Of a stretch of 64,000 bases of DNA, positions 42,676 through 50,259 are shown piece by piece; positions within the stretch are counted from its first letter, which is position 1, and every line of letters begins with the position of its first letter. Source of the stretch: Nanobdellota archaeon (GTDB lineage: Archaea > Aenigmatarchaeota > Aenigmatarchaeia > Aenigmatarchaeales > Aenigmatarchaeaceae); contig JAHIDZ010000001.1 in assembly GCA_018901755.1 (NCBI GenBank), positions 27,247 to 91,246 of the forward strand, written 5' to 3'. A program made the position numbers and the translations under genes. The notes beneath the pieces were generated by a model, which was given only the letters and a program-made list of their open reading frames with translations, did no database searches and was not told the DNA's origin.

Positions 42676-43854
42676 ATGTCAAACTATAACGCAAATATTT
42701 GGAAAATGTATATTTTTAAATTCATGTCTAGTTTCCACCTTATTGGAGCTGTTATGGTTCCATTCTTCACAGAGTGGGGAAACATAAGTTTCTCACAGAT
42801 AATGATTTTACAATCCTGGTTTATGTTATGGATGTTCATATTAGAAATCCCAACAGGAACAGTAGCTGATTTTATTGGAAGAAAACAGTCGTTGGTACTT
42901 GGTGCAATGGTAACAGCAATAGCAGCTCTTGTTTACATCAGTTCTCCTAATTTTTACATATTTCTATTAGCTGAATTTCTATGGGCAGTTGGCGGAGCGC
43001 TAGTATCTGGAGCAGATGAAGCATTTACTTATGATACATTGAAGAAGTTAGGAAAAACCAGTATATCGAAAAAAATATTTGGAAGAATTGATAGTTTGCA
43101 TCTTACAGGAATAATGATCGCGGCACCAATAGGAAGTGTTGTCGCTGCAAATTTCGGACTTACTGCGCCAATGATGTTAACGGCTGTACCAATCTCTATC
43201 GCAGCTCTGATAGGATTAACATTCAAAGAACCAAAGGTAACAAGGAAAATAGAATCAAAAAGATATTTGCTTATACTGAAAGAGGGTATGAAATATTTTT
43301 ACAAAAGTAAAGTTCTGAAAATTTTAGCATTGGATATGATAGTCATAGCCACAATATCGTATTACATGATATGGTTGTACCAGCCGATGTTAAAAGGTGC
43401 TGGCGTTGATATTATGTATTTTGGTATAGTTCATTCGGCATTTGTTGCATCTCAGATACTAATAATGAATTATAATATTAAATTGGAAAAGCTTCTTGGA
43501 TCTAAAAGAAGATTGATATTTTTGAGTGCACTGATAACGGGAATAATGTTTATAGTTGGAGGATTGACAAATATGCTTCCGTTAGTATTATTATCAATTA
43601 TCGTGGGTGGTGGATTCGGATTATCTAGAAAACCATTATTTGCAAGCTATATCAATAAACATATTCCTTCATCGAAAAGAGCAACAGTTTTATCCACAAT
43701 ATATATGTTAAGGCAATTTGCAATAGCTGTAGTAAATCCTATTGTTGGTTTAGCAGTAGAGTGGTCTCTCGGAAATACATTAATAATACTTGGTGTAATA
43801 GCAGTGATATTTTCATTCATATCTAGAATAGAAGAAAAACATTTGCTTGATTAG
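42676..43854 (+). CDS. MFS transporter
   Basis: About 392 residues, twelve hydrophobic segments. The family loop 2-3 motif Gly-Thr-Val-Ala-Asp-Phe-Ile-Gly-Arg-Lys-Gln lies near residue 65-75. A TTTAAA box is centred near 42633, so transcription should begin near 42660. For that reason I prefer the ATG at 42676 to the one at 42643. The stop codon shares its last base with the first base of tRNA-Ala. Substrate unknown. Confidence 0.82.
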   Translation: MSNYNANIWKMYIFKFMSSFHLIGAVMVPFFTEWGNISFSQIMILQSWFMLWMFILEIPTGTVADFIGRKQSLVLGAMVTAIAALVYISSPNFYIFLLAEFLWAVGGALVSGADEAFTYDTLKKLGKTSISKKIFGRIDSLHLTGIMIAAPIGSVVAANFGLTAPMMLTAVPISIAALIGLTFKEPKVTRKIESKRYLLILKEGMKYFYKSKVLKILALDMIVIATISYYMIWLYQPMLKGAGVDIMYFGIVHSAFVASQILIMNYNIKLEKLLGSKRRLIFLSALITGIMFIVGGLTNMLPLVLLSIIVGGGFGLSRKPLFASYINKHIPSSKRATVLSTIYMLRQFAIAVVNPIVGLAVEWSLGNTLIILGVIAVIFSFISRIEEKHLLD

Positions 43855-43927
43855 GGCCGATGGTCTAGCTCGGTATGACGCAACGTTCGCAACGTTGAAA
43901 TCGTGGGTTCAAATCCCACTCGGTCCA
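43854..43927 (+). tRNA. tRNA-Ala (CGC), no intron
   Basis: Acceptor GGGCCGA/TCGGTCC with the G3-U70 pair that marks alanine tRNAs, D-stem GTC/GAC, anticodon stem CAACG/CGTTG, loop TTCGCAA (anticodon CGC), T-arm GTGGG/CCCAC with TTCAAAT, discriminator A. CCA is not fully encoded (CC then T). It overlaps the MFS stop by one base, so it may be processed from that transcript. Confidence 0.93.
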
Positions 43928-43928
43928 C

Positions 43929-44837
43929 CTATTTTTTTACTTTCTTTGCTATTTTTAATATTTCTTTAGAAGTTAATTCTTTTAGATCCTTTCTTTTTAT
44001 TATAGGTATTCCTTCTACATTTTCTTCTCTAGATTCTTCAGCAATCATCACAGCTGGGCGTTCTACTGTATGTATAAATCCTCTAAGTTCTGTAGCCCGT
44101 TTTTTCATCTTTCTTTTATTTGATTCAACATCAGATACTATCATAGTTTTTTCTTTAGCAAACACATCAAATGGTGCTTGTCTTACATAATCTATTTTAA
44201 ATCCTAATTTACTTAATTTCGATCCAACATCTTGTTCAATTATATCTTTTGGATATGTTTGTATCTTGTGCTGCACATGATTCAATATATTAATTGGTTT
44301 AATTATTTTTTTATTTAAGATACCTTCTAATTTTTGCGCAATATCTAAAACCATTCTTAATTCTTTTTTTTCATGCTCGTAGATTACTTTTTTATTTACA
44401 CCAACAATTTCGGCCAATTCTCTTTGCGTTAACTTTTTATTTTCTCTAGTCTCTTTAAGCATCTCAGAATTGATTTCTACATATAATCCGCCTTTATCTC
44501 TATAGATTTTAGGAAATATTTCATGGGTTATTAATGAATCTAATGTCTTTGGTGAAATACACGGTATCTCAAATCTTTCATAAACTATTCCATCCTTTAA
44601 TTTTTCACGCGTAGTATTTTCACCGATAAGAATAGCAACAGCATCTAAGTTGTTAGCAATAGTTTTAAGATTATTCGCCTGCTCTCTAGAGAAGGAATCA
44701 ATGTTTTGCAGTATTTTTAGTAATAATAATCTGTCTTTTTTAGCAACAATGTCAAAACAACCATTATAGTTGCATATAACATATCCAGCATTTTCCAGAG
44801 TTTTTACTGAAACTTTCAATACTGCTTCTTTAAGCAT
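43929..44837 (-). CDS. Archaeal HTH transcriptional regulator (UPF0377-like)
   Basis: 302 residues. An N-terminal ~120-residue nuclease-like (RecB-type) segment with Ala-Lys-Lys-Asp-Arg-Leu-Leu-Leu-Leu-Lys precedes a Cro-type helix-turn-helix (Leu-Thr-Gln-Arg-Glu-Leu-Ala-Glu-Ile-Val-Gly-Val-Asn-Lys-Lys-Val-Ile, about 137-153). A second, similar domain sits at the C-terminus with Phe-Asp-Val-Phe-Ala-Lys-Glu-Lys. This three-part layout is an archaea-specific predicted regulator; targets are unknown. It converges on tRNA-Ala. Confidence 0.78.
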   Translation of the reverse strand: MLKEAVLKVSVKTLENAGYVICNYNGCFDIVAKKDRLLLLKILQNIDSFSREQANNLKTIANNLDAVAILIGENTTREKLKDGIVYERFEIPCISPKTLDSLITHEIFPKIYRDKGGLYVEINSEMLKETRENKKLTQRELAEIVGVNKKVIYEHEKKELRMVLDIAQKLEGILNKKIIKPINILNHVQHKIQTYPKDIIEQDVGSKLSKLGFKIDYVRQAPFDVFAKEKTMIVSDVESNKRKMKKRATELRGFIHTVERPAVMIAEESREENVEGIPIIKRKDLKELTSKEILKIAKKVKK

Positions 44838-44952
44838 ATTTTTAAATTGTTAAGATTAACTAATAAATACATAATGGGCTTGTAACTCTAACCAATTACT
44901 CTTAATTTTGAGTTCTATGGTGAATAAATATAGCTAACTGATTAATGTAAGC

Positions 44953-45726
44953 ATGAAAAATGATTTCAATAATTTTGAGGATTATTATAGCCCCAAGGAC
45001 AAGAAGAAAAATATTATTCTACCAGCAAAAATGACAGAAGATTTAGCAGAAGATATTGGAATACATATTGGCGACGGTAGTATGTATCTAAATAAAAATG
45101 GTGGATTTGCGATAAGTTGTTTTGGAGATATAAATGAAGATAAAGAGCACTATCTAAAAAGAATAATACCGTTGAAACAGAAATTATTTCATGTTACAAT
45201 AAAAGTTAACGGAAGAAAGGATGTGTTTGGTTTTACAATTTGTTCCAAAGCACTATATCATTTCTATCTTTTACTTGGGATACCCAATGGATCAAAAGCA
45301 AAAATATCTCACATACCAGAAATAATCAAGGAATCTGATAAAAATATAAAATGTGCTTTTATTAGAGGTCTCGCCGATACAGATTTTTCATTGATGTTTA
45401 AAGCAAAAAGGATAAAATACGATAAACACCATTATCCAATGATTTCAGCAACATTCGCAAGCGAAAGGTTAGTTAAAGATATAAATGAAATTCTGCGAGA
45501 ACTGGGTTTCAAAACCGCGATTTCAAAACGTACTTCGAAAAGATGGAATAAAGAACGCGAAGATTATAGAATAGATATCAACGGAAAAGAGAATCTAGAA
45601 AAATGGATGAAAATGATAGGATTCAAAAACCCAAAACATTACACTAAATATCTTATTTGGAAAAAATACGGTTTCTGTGAACCAAGAAGCACTTTAGTTC
45701 AGAGAAGACACATTTTGTCAAATTAA
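44953..45726 (+). CDS. Free-standing LAGLIDADG homing endonuclease
   Basis: 257 residues. Two LAGLIDADG-type helices: Leu-Ala-Glu-Asp-Ile-Gly-Ile-His-Ile-Gly-Asp-Gly (about 32-43) and Ala-Phe-Ile-Arg-Gly-Leu-Ala-Asp-Thr-Asp (about 135-144). Each ends in an acidic residue. It lies 35 nt upstream of the intron-containing tRNA-Ile gene on the same strand. It is not inside an intron now. Confidence 0.85.
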   Translation: MKNDFNNFEDYYSPKDKKKNIILPAKMTEDLAEDIGIHIGDGSMYLNKNGGFAISCFGDINEDKEHYLKRIIPLKQKLFHVTIKVNGRKDVFGFTICSKALYHFYLLLGIPNGSKAKISHIPEIIKESDKNIKCAFIRGLADTDFSLMFKAKRIKYDKHHYPMISATFASERLVKDINEILRELGFKTAISKRTSKRWNKEREDYRIDINGKENLEKWMKMIGFKNPKHYTKYLIWKKYGFCEPRSTLVQRRHILSN

Positions 45727-45761
45727 TATATTTAAAGGATGTTATGTTATTCTATAAGTAA

Positions 45762-45879
45762 GGGCCCGTAACTCAGCCTGGTTAGAGTGCCAGTCTTATA
45801 AAAGAGCGTTTAGCTTTTTTAGGTGACTGCGCTTTGTAAAAACTGGAAGTCTGGAGTCCAAATCTCCACGGGCCCACCA
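45762..45879 (+). tRNA. tRNA-Ile (UAU) with a 40-nt intron
   Basis: Acceptor GGGCCCG/CGGGCCC typical of archaeal tRNA-Ile, D-stem ACTC/GAGT with AGCCTGGTTA, anticodon stem CCAGT/ACTGG, spliced loop CTTATAA (anticodon TAT), discriminator A and encoded CCA. Wherever the cut falls in the A-run, the loop is the same. The T-loop is TCCAAAT, with C where the near-universal U55 should be. UAU-anticodon isoleucine tRNAs are rare; most archaea read AUA with a modified CAU tRNA. Confidence 0.82.
45802..45841 (+). other. tRNA-Ile intron (40 nt)
   Basis: Inner helix AGAGCG/CGCTTT and central helix TTAT/GTAA with AAA bulges on both sides fit a relaxed bulge-helix-bulge. Boundaries are uncertain by 1-2 nt because of flanking A-runs; 45801-45840 is equivalent. 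The exon-side helix has extra unpaired bases. Confidence 0.7.
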
Positions 45880-45894
45880 TCGTGATTTGATTAT

Positions 45895-46152
45895 ATGATT
45901 CATAAAAAACTACATCATCACATTAAGAAACACCTAAGAAAACATAAAAGAAAATATGCAAAATTTATGTTGTATTTTTTAGTATTGCTTACTTTCAGTG
46001 TTATAGAAGATGTTACTGCAGTTTACATAACACAAACAGAAGAACTTATCGAAGTTGTCGGTGTGGCAATAGTATTATCTTTTATATTCACGGTTATTGG
46101 CGAATTAGTTGAAGAAGTATATTTGGCCGAAAAAAAGAAATTTAAACGTTAA
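45895..46152 (+). CDS. Small membrane protein with His/Lys-rich N-terminus
   Basis: 85 residues. The first 22 are His- and Lys-rich (His-His-His then Lys-Lys-His), followed by two membrane spans (about 25-44 and 52-72) and a charged tail. Might bind metal at the N-terminus, which is a guess. It abuts the convergent regulator gene. No family recognised. Confidence 0.55.
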   Translation: MIHKKLHHHIKKHLRKHKRKYAKFMLYFLVLLTFSVIEDVTAVYITQTEELIEVVGVAIVLSFIFTVIGELVEEVYLAEKKKFKR

Positions 46153-46524
46153 TTATAAACATTTTTTACAATCTAAAAGTTTAGGAGAAGCACTTTTATG
46201 CATTTCACATATCAATTTTTTCTTTCTTACCAATTTACATATTTCACAAAATTCGTCAGATGTAGATGCATAACTCATTTCTCCAGAAGCAATTTTTCCG
46301 GCAATTCTTTGTATCGCTTCTTTAACATCTTTATCCTTTTCAAGAAATGCTGTTTTAGATCCACGTATTGCTCTATAGTATTGAGATATGGCTGCTTGCG
46401 ATGTTCCTAGTTTTTCTGCAGCACTCTGTTGTGTTAATTTATGTTTTTCTATTAGGTCTTTTGCAATTAATGCACGCACCGATGGTAGAAGATTCTGTAC
46501 AGCCACTTCACAATAAGGTTTCAT
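46153..46524 (-). CDS. Archaeal HTH regulator with Cys-rich C-terminus
   Basis: 123 residues. Helix-turn-helix with Leu-Thr-Gln-Gln-Ser-Ala-Ala-Glu-Lys-Leu-Gly-Thr-Ser-Gln-Ala-Ala-Ile-Ser-Gln-Tyr (about 30-49). Then Cys-Glu-Ile-Cys, Cys-Glu-Met-His and Cys-Lys-Lys-Cys near the end, consistent with a metal or Fe-S site, plus a Cys at residue 4. This architecture matches a family of predicted archaeal regulators (COG2522-like). It is divergent from the ThiI-like gene. Confidence 0.75.
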   Translation of the reverse strand: MKPYCEVAVQNLLPSVRALIAKDLIEKHKLTQQSAAEKLGTSQAAISQYYRAIRGSKTAFLEKDKDVKEAIQRIAGKIASGEMSYASTSDEFCEICKLVRKKKLICEMHKSASPKLLDCKKCL

Positions 46525-46567
46525 ATAACACTGTTATATTTTTAAGCATATAAATATATTGAGTATT

Positions 46568-47389
46568 ATGAAGCCTGAATGTATTTTAATCCGAGTAGGT
46601 GAGCAATCTCTTAAGTCAAGACAGGTCTGGTTAATTTTTAATAGAATATTAATAAAAAATATTAGAGCTTCCTTAGAAGGAATCGATTATGAATTAAAAA
46701 ACGAAACAAATAGAATATTCATTTATACGAAAGATGTTGATAAATCAATAGATCGATTAAGTAGAGTATTTGGAATAACTTCCATTTCTCCAGTTTACGT
46801 TTGTGATGCAACGATAGAAGATATGCAAAAACTTGCTAAAATTATTTTCAAACCAGGAAAAAAGAAATTTGCTATTCGTGCAAGAAGAACGGGTATGCAC
46901 AAATTTACATCTCAAGAAATTGGAAGTAAAATAGGCTATATTATACCAGGTTCTGTGGATTTGTCAAATCCTGCGAAAGAACTTTTTGTAGAATGTAGAC
47001 AGAAAAAATCATACATGTATACTGATAAATTTGTAGGGCCAGGTGGTTTACCATTAGGTTCCGGTGGAAAAATATTTGGAATATTAAATGATGATCAAGA
47101 TTTTGTAGCATGTTGGCTTCTGATGAAACGTGGATGCGAAATATTAGTAGTGTCAAATAAAAAACCTCTTGTTAGAAAATTGCAGAAGTGGCACACAGGA
47201 TTGAAAATGTCTATTTTTACAAAAATACCAGAAAATTATGTTATTCCCGCCATAGTAATTGGTGAAAAATCTGCAGAAAAATTGTCTAAAACAGATTTGT
47301 TAATTCTTCGTCCATTAGTAGGCTTGAATTATAAGGAGTTTTTAACCCAAATTAACTCAAAAAGTGGAGTTAATAAAGCCAATAAGTAG
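46568..47389 (+). CDS. ThiI-like THUMP protein with a degraded PP-loop
   Basis: 273 residues from ATG 46568 (TTG 46559 is less likely). The N-terminal ferredoxin-like and THUMP domains are recognisable: Ile-Arg-Val-Gly-Glu near 10, Phe-Gly-Ile-Thr-Ser-Ile-Ser-Pro near 69, Phe-Ala-Ile-Arg-Ala-Arg-Arg near 101 and Gly-Pro-Gly-Gly-Leu-Pro-Leu near 161. Where ThiI has Ser-Gly-Gly-x-Asp-Ser, this has Asn-Asp-Asp-Gln-Asp-Phe, and the rest of the PP-loop domain is truncated. It may still bind tRNA. It is unlikely to adenylate and thiolate U8 by itself. Confidence 0.8.
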   Translation: MKPECILIRVGEQSLKSRQVWLIFNRILIKNIRASLEGIDYELKNETNRIFIYTKDVDKSIDRLSRVFGITSISPVYVCDATIEDMQKLAKIIFKPGKKKFAIRARRTGMHKFTSQEIGSKIGYIIPGSVDLSNPAKELFVECRQKKSYMYTDKFVGPGGLPLGSGGKIFGILNDDQDFVACWLLMKRGCEILVVSNKKPLVRKLQKWHTGLKMSIFTKIPENYVIPAIVIGEKSAEKLSKTDLLILRPLVGLNYKEFLTQINSKSGVNKANK

Positions 47390-47410
47390 TCACGACATGA
47401 TAGTAATAAG

Positions 47411-47512
47411 GTTTAAATACCTTACGGTAGTATATATTATTAGGTATTAAGGCATATTGACAACTGAGTGATAATGTTTAAATACCAATTAATAGTAATA
47501 GAGATTAAAAAC
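47411..47512 (+). promoter_or_regulatory. Tandem promoter/operator region of the TrmB-family gene
   Basis: GTTTAAATACC occurs twice, at 47411-47421 and 47476-47486. In the first copy TACC is followed by an inverted GGTA (TACC-TTAC-GGTA) and another GGTATT near 47442. The second box predicts a start near 47507, then AAGGTGA and ATG 47525. Likely two promoters or operators; self-regulation is inferred. Confidence 0.45.
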
Positions 47513-47524
47513 TAAGGTGATAAA

Positions 47525-48325
47525 ATGGTAGCAACACAAAAAGCATTTGACGCATTGAAGCAAATAGGATTAAACTTATACGAAAGAAAGCTTTGGGTAG
47601 CTTTACTTTCAAGAGGAACATCTAGCGCAGGAGAATTATCTTCTTTAGCTAAAGTACCTCATTCTAGAACTTATGATGTATTAGAATCTCTAGCAGAAAA
47701 GGGATTCGTTATTGTTCAAAATACTAAACCTTTAAAATATGTTGCTATTGCGCCAGGTGAAGCATTAGAACGTGCAAAAAAGAAAGTTAAAACAGATGCA
47801 GAAGATGTAGCAGGAAGAATAACAGAACTTCAAGATTCTTCACTTGTAAAAGAATTGGCTAAAATATTCAAAGACGGCATGGATCTTGTAGAACCAGGAG
47901 AAATGTTAGGTTCATTGAAAGGAAGACATTCGATGCATACTCAATTAGAAACATTATTTAAAAATGCAAAAACTGATATTTCAATTTTAACAACAGCAGA
48001 TGGAATGAAAGAACTACATAGCAATCATGCAGATTTGTTAAAGAAAGCTTCTGGCAAAGGAGTAAAAGTAAGAATAATTGCTCCAAATTCAAAAGAAATT
48101 TCAGATCAAGTTAGTCATTTCAAAGGATTTGCTTCAGTGAAACAAACTGAAAAATCTGGTAACATGGGAAGATTTGCTATAGTTGATGGAAATCATGTTG
48201 TATTTGCATTAACAGATGATAAGAAAGTACATCCAACACAAGATTTGTCATTCTGGTCTCAATCAACACATGCAGCAAAAGAAATGCTGAGCCCAATGTT
48301 TGATGCATACTGGAATACTTTATAA
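47525..48325 (+). CDS. TrmB-family transcriptional regulator
   Basis: 266 residues. The N-terminal winged helix (Gly-Leu-Asn-Leu-Tyr-Glu-Arg-Lys-Leu-Trp-Val-Ala-Leu, then Ala-Gly-Glu-Leu-Ser-Ser-Leu-Ala-Lys-Val-Pro-His-Ser-Arg) is the TrmB type. The C-terminal ~150 residues (about 105-260) resemble the regulatory domain with a phospholipase-D-like fold. TrmB proteins usually sense sugars or other metabolites; the ligand here is unknown. Converges with thrS with 5 nt between stops. Confidence 0.88.
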   Translation: MVATQKAFDALKQIGLNLYERKLWVALLSRGTSSAGELSSLAKVPHSRTYDVLESLAEKGFVIVQNTKPLKYVAIAPGEALERAKKKVKTDAEDVAGRITELQDSSLVKELAKIFKDGMDLVEPGEMLGSLKGRHSMHTQLETLFKNAKTDISILTTADGMKELHSNHADLLKKASGKGVKVRIIAPNSKEISDQVSHFKGFASVKQTEKSGNMGRFAIVDGNHVVFALTDDKKVHPTQDLSFWSQSTHAAKEMLSPMFDAYWNTL

Positions 48326-48330
48326 ATTTT

Positions 48331-49611
48331 TTATTTTCTTTCTTTTATTTCAGTTTTAATTTGTTCTAAGAAGTCATCTATCTTTACACCGAATTGTGGT
48401 TTTTTGCCTCTAGCACGGACAGCTAAAGTACTATTTACTTCTTCCTTATCACCGATTACAATTATGTAAGGGATTTTAGATAATTCGGCATTTCTAACTT
48501 TATCATTAACAGTTGAAGATACGAAATCTCCTTCAGTTCTTATACCTTCATCTTTAAAAGTTTTTAAAATTCTTTTTGAAGTTTCAATATTTTTATCAGT
48601 AAATGAAATTATTTTTACTTGAACTGGTGATAGCCATACCGGTAGAACACCGTTTGTATGTTCTAAAAGTACACCAATAAATCTTTCTACCGAACCATAT
48701 GTTACGGTGTGTAGCATAACAGGTCTATGATCTTCGTTGTCAGCTCCAGTATAAGTTAGTTCAAATCTTTCAGGCATTGCGAAATCTAATTGTATTGTTG
48801 CACATTGCCAAGTTCTTCCTAATGAATCTTTAATGTGAAAATCAATTTTTGGTCCATAGAAAGCTCCATCGCCTGGATTTAATTTATAATCTTCGTTTCT
48901 ACTTTCAAGAACATTTTTTAATATTTTTTCAGCTTTATCCCATATTTCATCTGAACCTATTCTTTTTTCAGGTCTTGTTGAAAGTTCTGTATGATAAGTT
49001 AATCCAAATTTTTTATAAAAATTATCAATTAAATTCATTATTCCAATTACTTCACTTTCAAGTTGTTCTTCCATGCAATAAATATGAGCATCATCTTGAG
49101 TAAATCTTACAACTCTAAATAAACCTGCTAATACACCAGACAGTTCTTGTCTATGAACTATGCCAAGTTCTCCAACTCGCATTGGTAGTTGTTTGTATGA
49201 TTTTGGCGATGATTTATATACTAACATTCCACCGGGGCAATTCATTGGTTTTATTCCAAATTCTCGATCTTCATATTTTGTTAAAAATATATTTTCTTTA
49301 AATTTTTCCCAATGTCCAGATATTAACCATAATTTTTTATCTAATATTTGCGGAGTTGATATTTCTTGATAATTTGCTTTTTTATGTTCATCTCTCCAAA
49401 AACTAATTAATTCATTGTAAATTGTTAATCCTTTATCGTGAAAAAATACCATTCCAGGAGCTGTTTCACTGAATGAAAATAAGTCTAATTTTTGTCCTAA
49501 AATTCTATGATCATTATCTTTCAATTTAGAGGTATCTAGTTTTGACTTAGAAATCTGTCTAAGCAATTTTTTTGGGTCTGTTTCTTCTATTATTGTTTCT
49601 GGCATATCCAT
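48331..49611 (-). CDS. thrS: Threonyl-tRNA synthetase lacking the N-terminal editing region
   Basis: About 426 residues. The class II core has motif 2 Phe-Arg-Val-Val-Arg-Phe-Thr-Gln-Asp-Asp-Ala-His and motif 3 Gly-Ser-Val-Glu-Arg-Phe-Ile-Gly-Val-Leu-Leu-Glu. The zinc ligands lie in Met-Asn-Cys-Pro-Gly-Gly and related His. The protein begins ~45 residues before motif 1, with no TGS or editing domain; full-length ThrRS is over 600. The frame extends to 49785, but that part overlaps tRNA-Gln, so I start at Met-Asp-Met-Pro. Editing would need another protein. Confidence 0.9.
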   Translation of the reverse strand: MDMPETIIEETDPKKLLRQISKSKLDTSKLKDNDHRILGQKLDLFSFSETAPGMVFFHDKGLTIYNELISFWRDEHKKANYQEISTPQILDKKLWLISGHWEKFKENIFLTKYEDREFGIKPMNCPGGMLVYKSSPKSYKQLPMRVGELGIVHRQELSGVLAGLFRVVRFTQDDAHIYCMEEQLESEVIGIMNLIDNFYKKFGLTYHTELSTRPEKRIGSDEIWDKAEKILKNVLESRNEDYKLNPGDGAFYGPKIDFHIKDSLGRTWQCATIQLDFAMPERFELTYTGADNEDHRPVMLHTVTYGSVERFIGVLLEHTNGVLPVWLSPVQVKIISFTDKNIETSKRILKTFKDEGIRTEGDFVSSTVNDKVRNAELSKIPYIIVIGDKEEVNSTLAVRARGKKPQFGVKIDDFLEQIKTEIKERK

Positions 49612-49670
49612 CACGTATATATTAACGTATATATTACTTAAATAATTCAACAATATAAATATTAAACTAT

Positions 49671-49781
49671 AGCCCCGTGGTGCAGTGGCCAAACATGGCC
49701 GGCTTTGGTATCTTATACTAAAGCTCTGACATAAGATGAAGACACCGGCAGACCGAGGTTCGAATCCTCGCGGGGCTACCA
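49671..49781 (+). tRNA. tRNA-Gln (UUG) with a canonical 37/38 intron
   Basis: Acceptor AGCCCCG/CGGGGCT, D-stem GTG/CAT, anticodon stem GCCGG/CCGGC, spliced loop CTTTGGA (anticodon TTG), T-arm with TTCGAAT, discriminator A and encoded CCA. The A1-U72 pair at the acceptor end agrees with archaeal tRNA-Gln. A TTAAAT box starts near 49638. Confidence 0.92.
49709..49743 (+). other. tRNA-Gln intron (35 nt, 37/38)
   Basis: Bulge-helix-bulge: exon CTTT with intron GAAG (central helix), 5' bulge GGT, 3' bulge ACA, inner helix ATCTTA/TAAGAT. Cutting after the second bulge base gives the canonical 37/38 site. Confidence 0.92.
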
Positions 49782-49835
49782 TCATATTTTTAAAGACTCG
49801 TTTCTAATATCCATTACTATATTTAAGGTGAAAAA

Positions 49836-50258
49836 ATGGGAGAATTTAACGGAAGAAAAATGCTTCAACAGCGAAAGAAAAAGAAATGGATGAAAACCAA
49901 ATACAAAACAAGAGCCTTACGGTTAATAGAAAAGAAAGATCCGCTTGGCGGAGCACCTCAAGCAAAAGGAATTGTAATTAAAAAAACTGGAGTAGAACAA
50001 AAACAGCCACACTCTGGTATTATTAAAGTTGTAAGAGTACAGCTTCTTAAAAACGGAAAAACGATTTCAGCATTTACACCAAAGTCAGGTGCAATTAATG
50101 TAATTAATGAACATGATGAAGTTACTGTAGAAGGACTTGGTGGTTCACAAAGAGGACCAATTGGTTCAATGCCTGGAATTAAATGGAAAGTTTCAAAGGT
50201 TAATGGTATTGCATTAGAATCATTAAGAACAGGTAAAGCAAAGAAACAGGCGAGATAA
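49836..50258 (+). CDS. rps12: Ribosomal protein uS12
   Basis: 140 residues. Lys-Asp-Pro-Leu-Gly-Gly-Ala-Pro-Gln-Ala-Lys-Gly (about 33), Gln-Pro-His-Ser-Gly near 59, and Gly-Gly-Ser-Gln-Arg-Gly-Pro-Ile-Gly near 106 match archaeal uS12. It is a decoding-centre protein. Start follows AAGGTGA. First gene of the str-type cluster; uS7 follows after 1 nt. Confidence 0.95.
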   Translation: MGEFNGRKMLQQRKKKKWMKTKYKTRALRLIEKKDPLGGAPQAKGIVIKKTGVEQKQPHSGIIKVVRVQLLKNGKTISAFTPKSGAINVINEHDEVTVEGLGGSQRGPIGSMPGIKWKVSKVNGIALESLRTGKAKKQAR

Positions 50259-50259
50259 A

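Noticed and set aside
45796..45842. tRNA at 45762 read as threonine (TGT in the TTTGTAA stretch)
   Set aside because: Using that triplet would give a loop of more than 7 nt with the CCAGT/ACTGG stem. The acceptor stem is of Ile type, and only TAT gives a correct loop.
49612..49785. Upstream extension of thrS
   Set aside because: The extra 58 codons run antisense through tRNA-Gln and do not resemble a ThrRS N-terminal domain.
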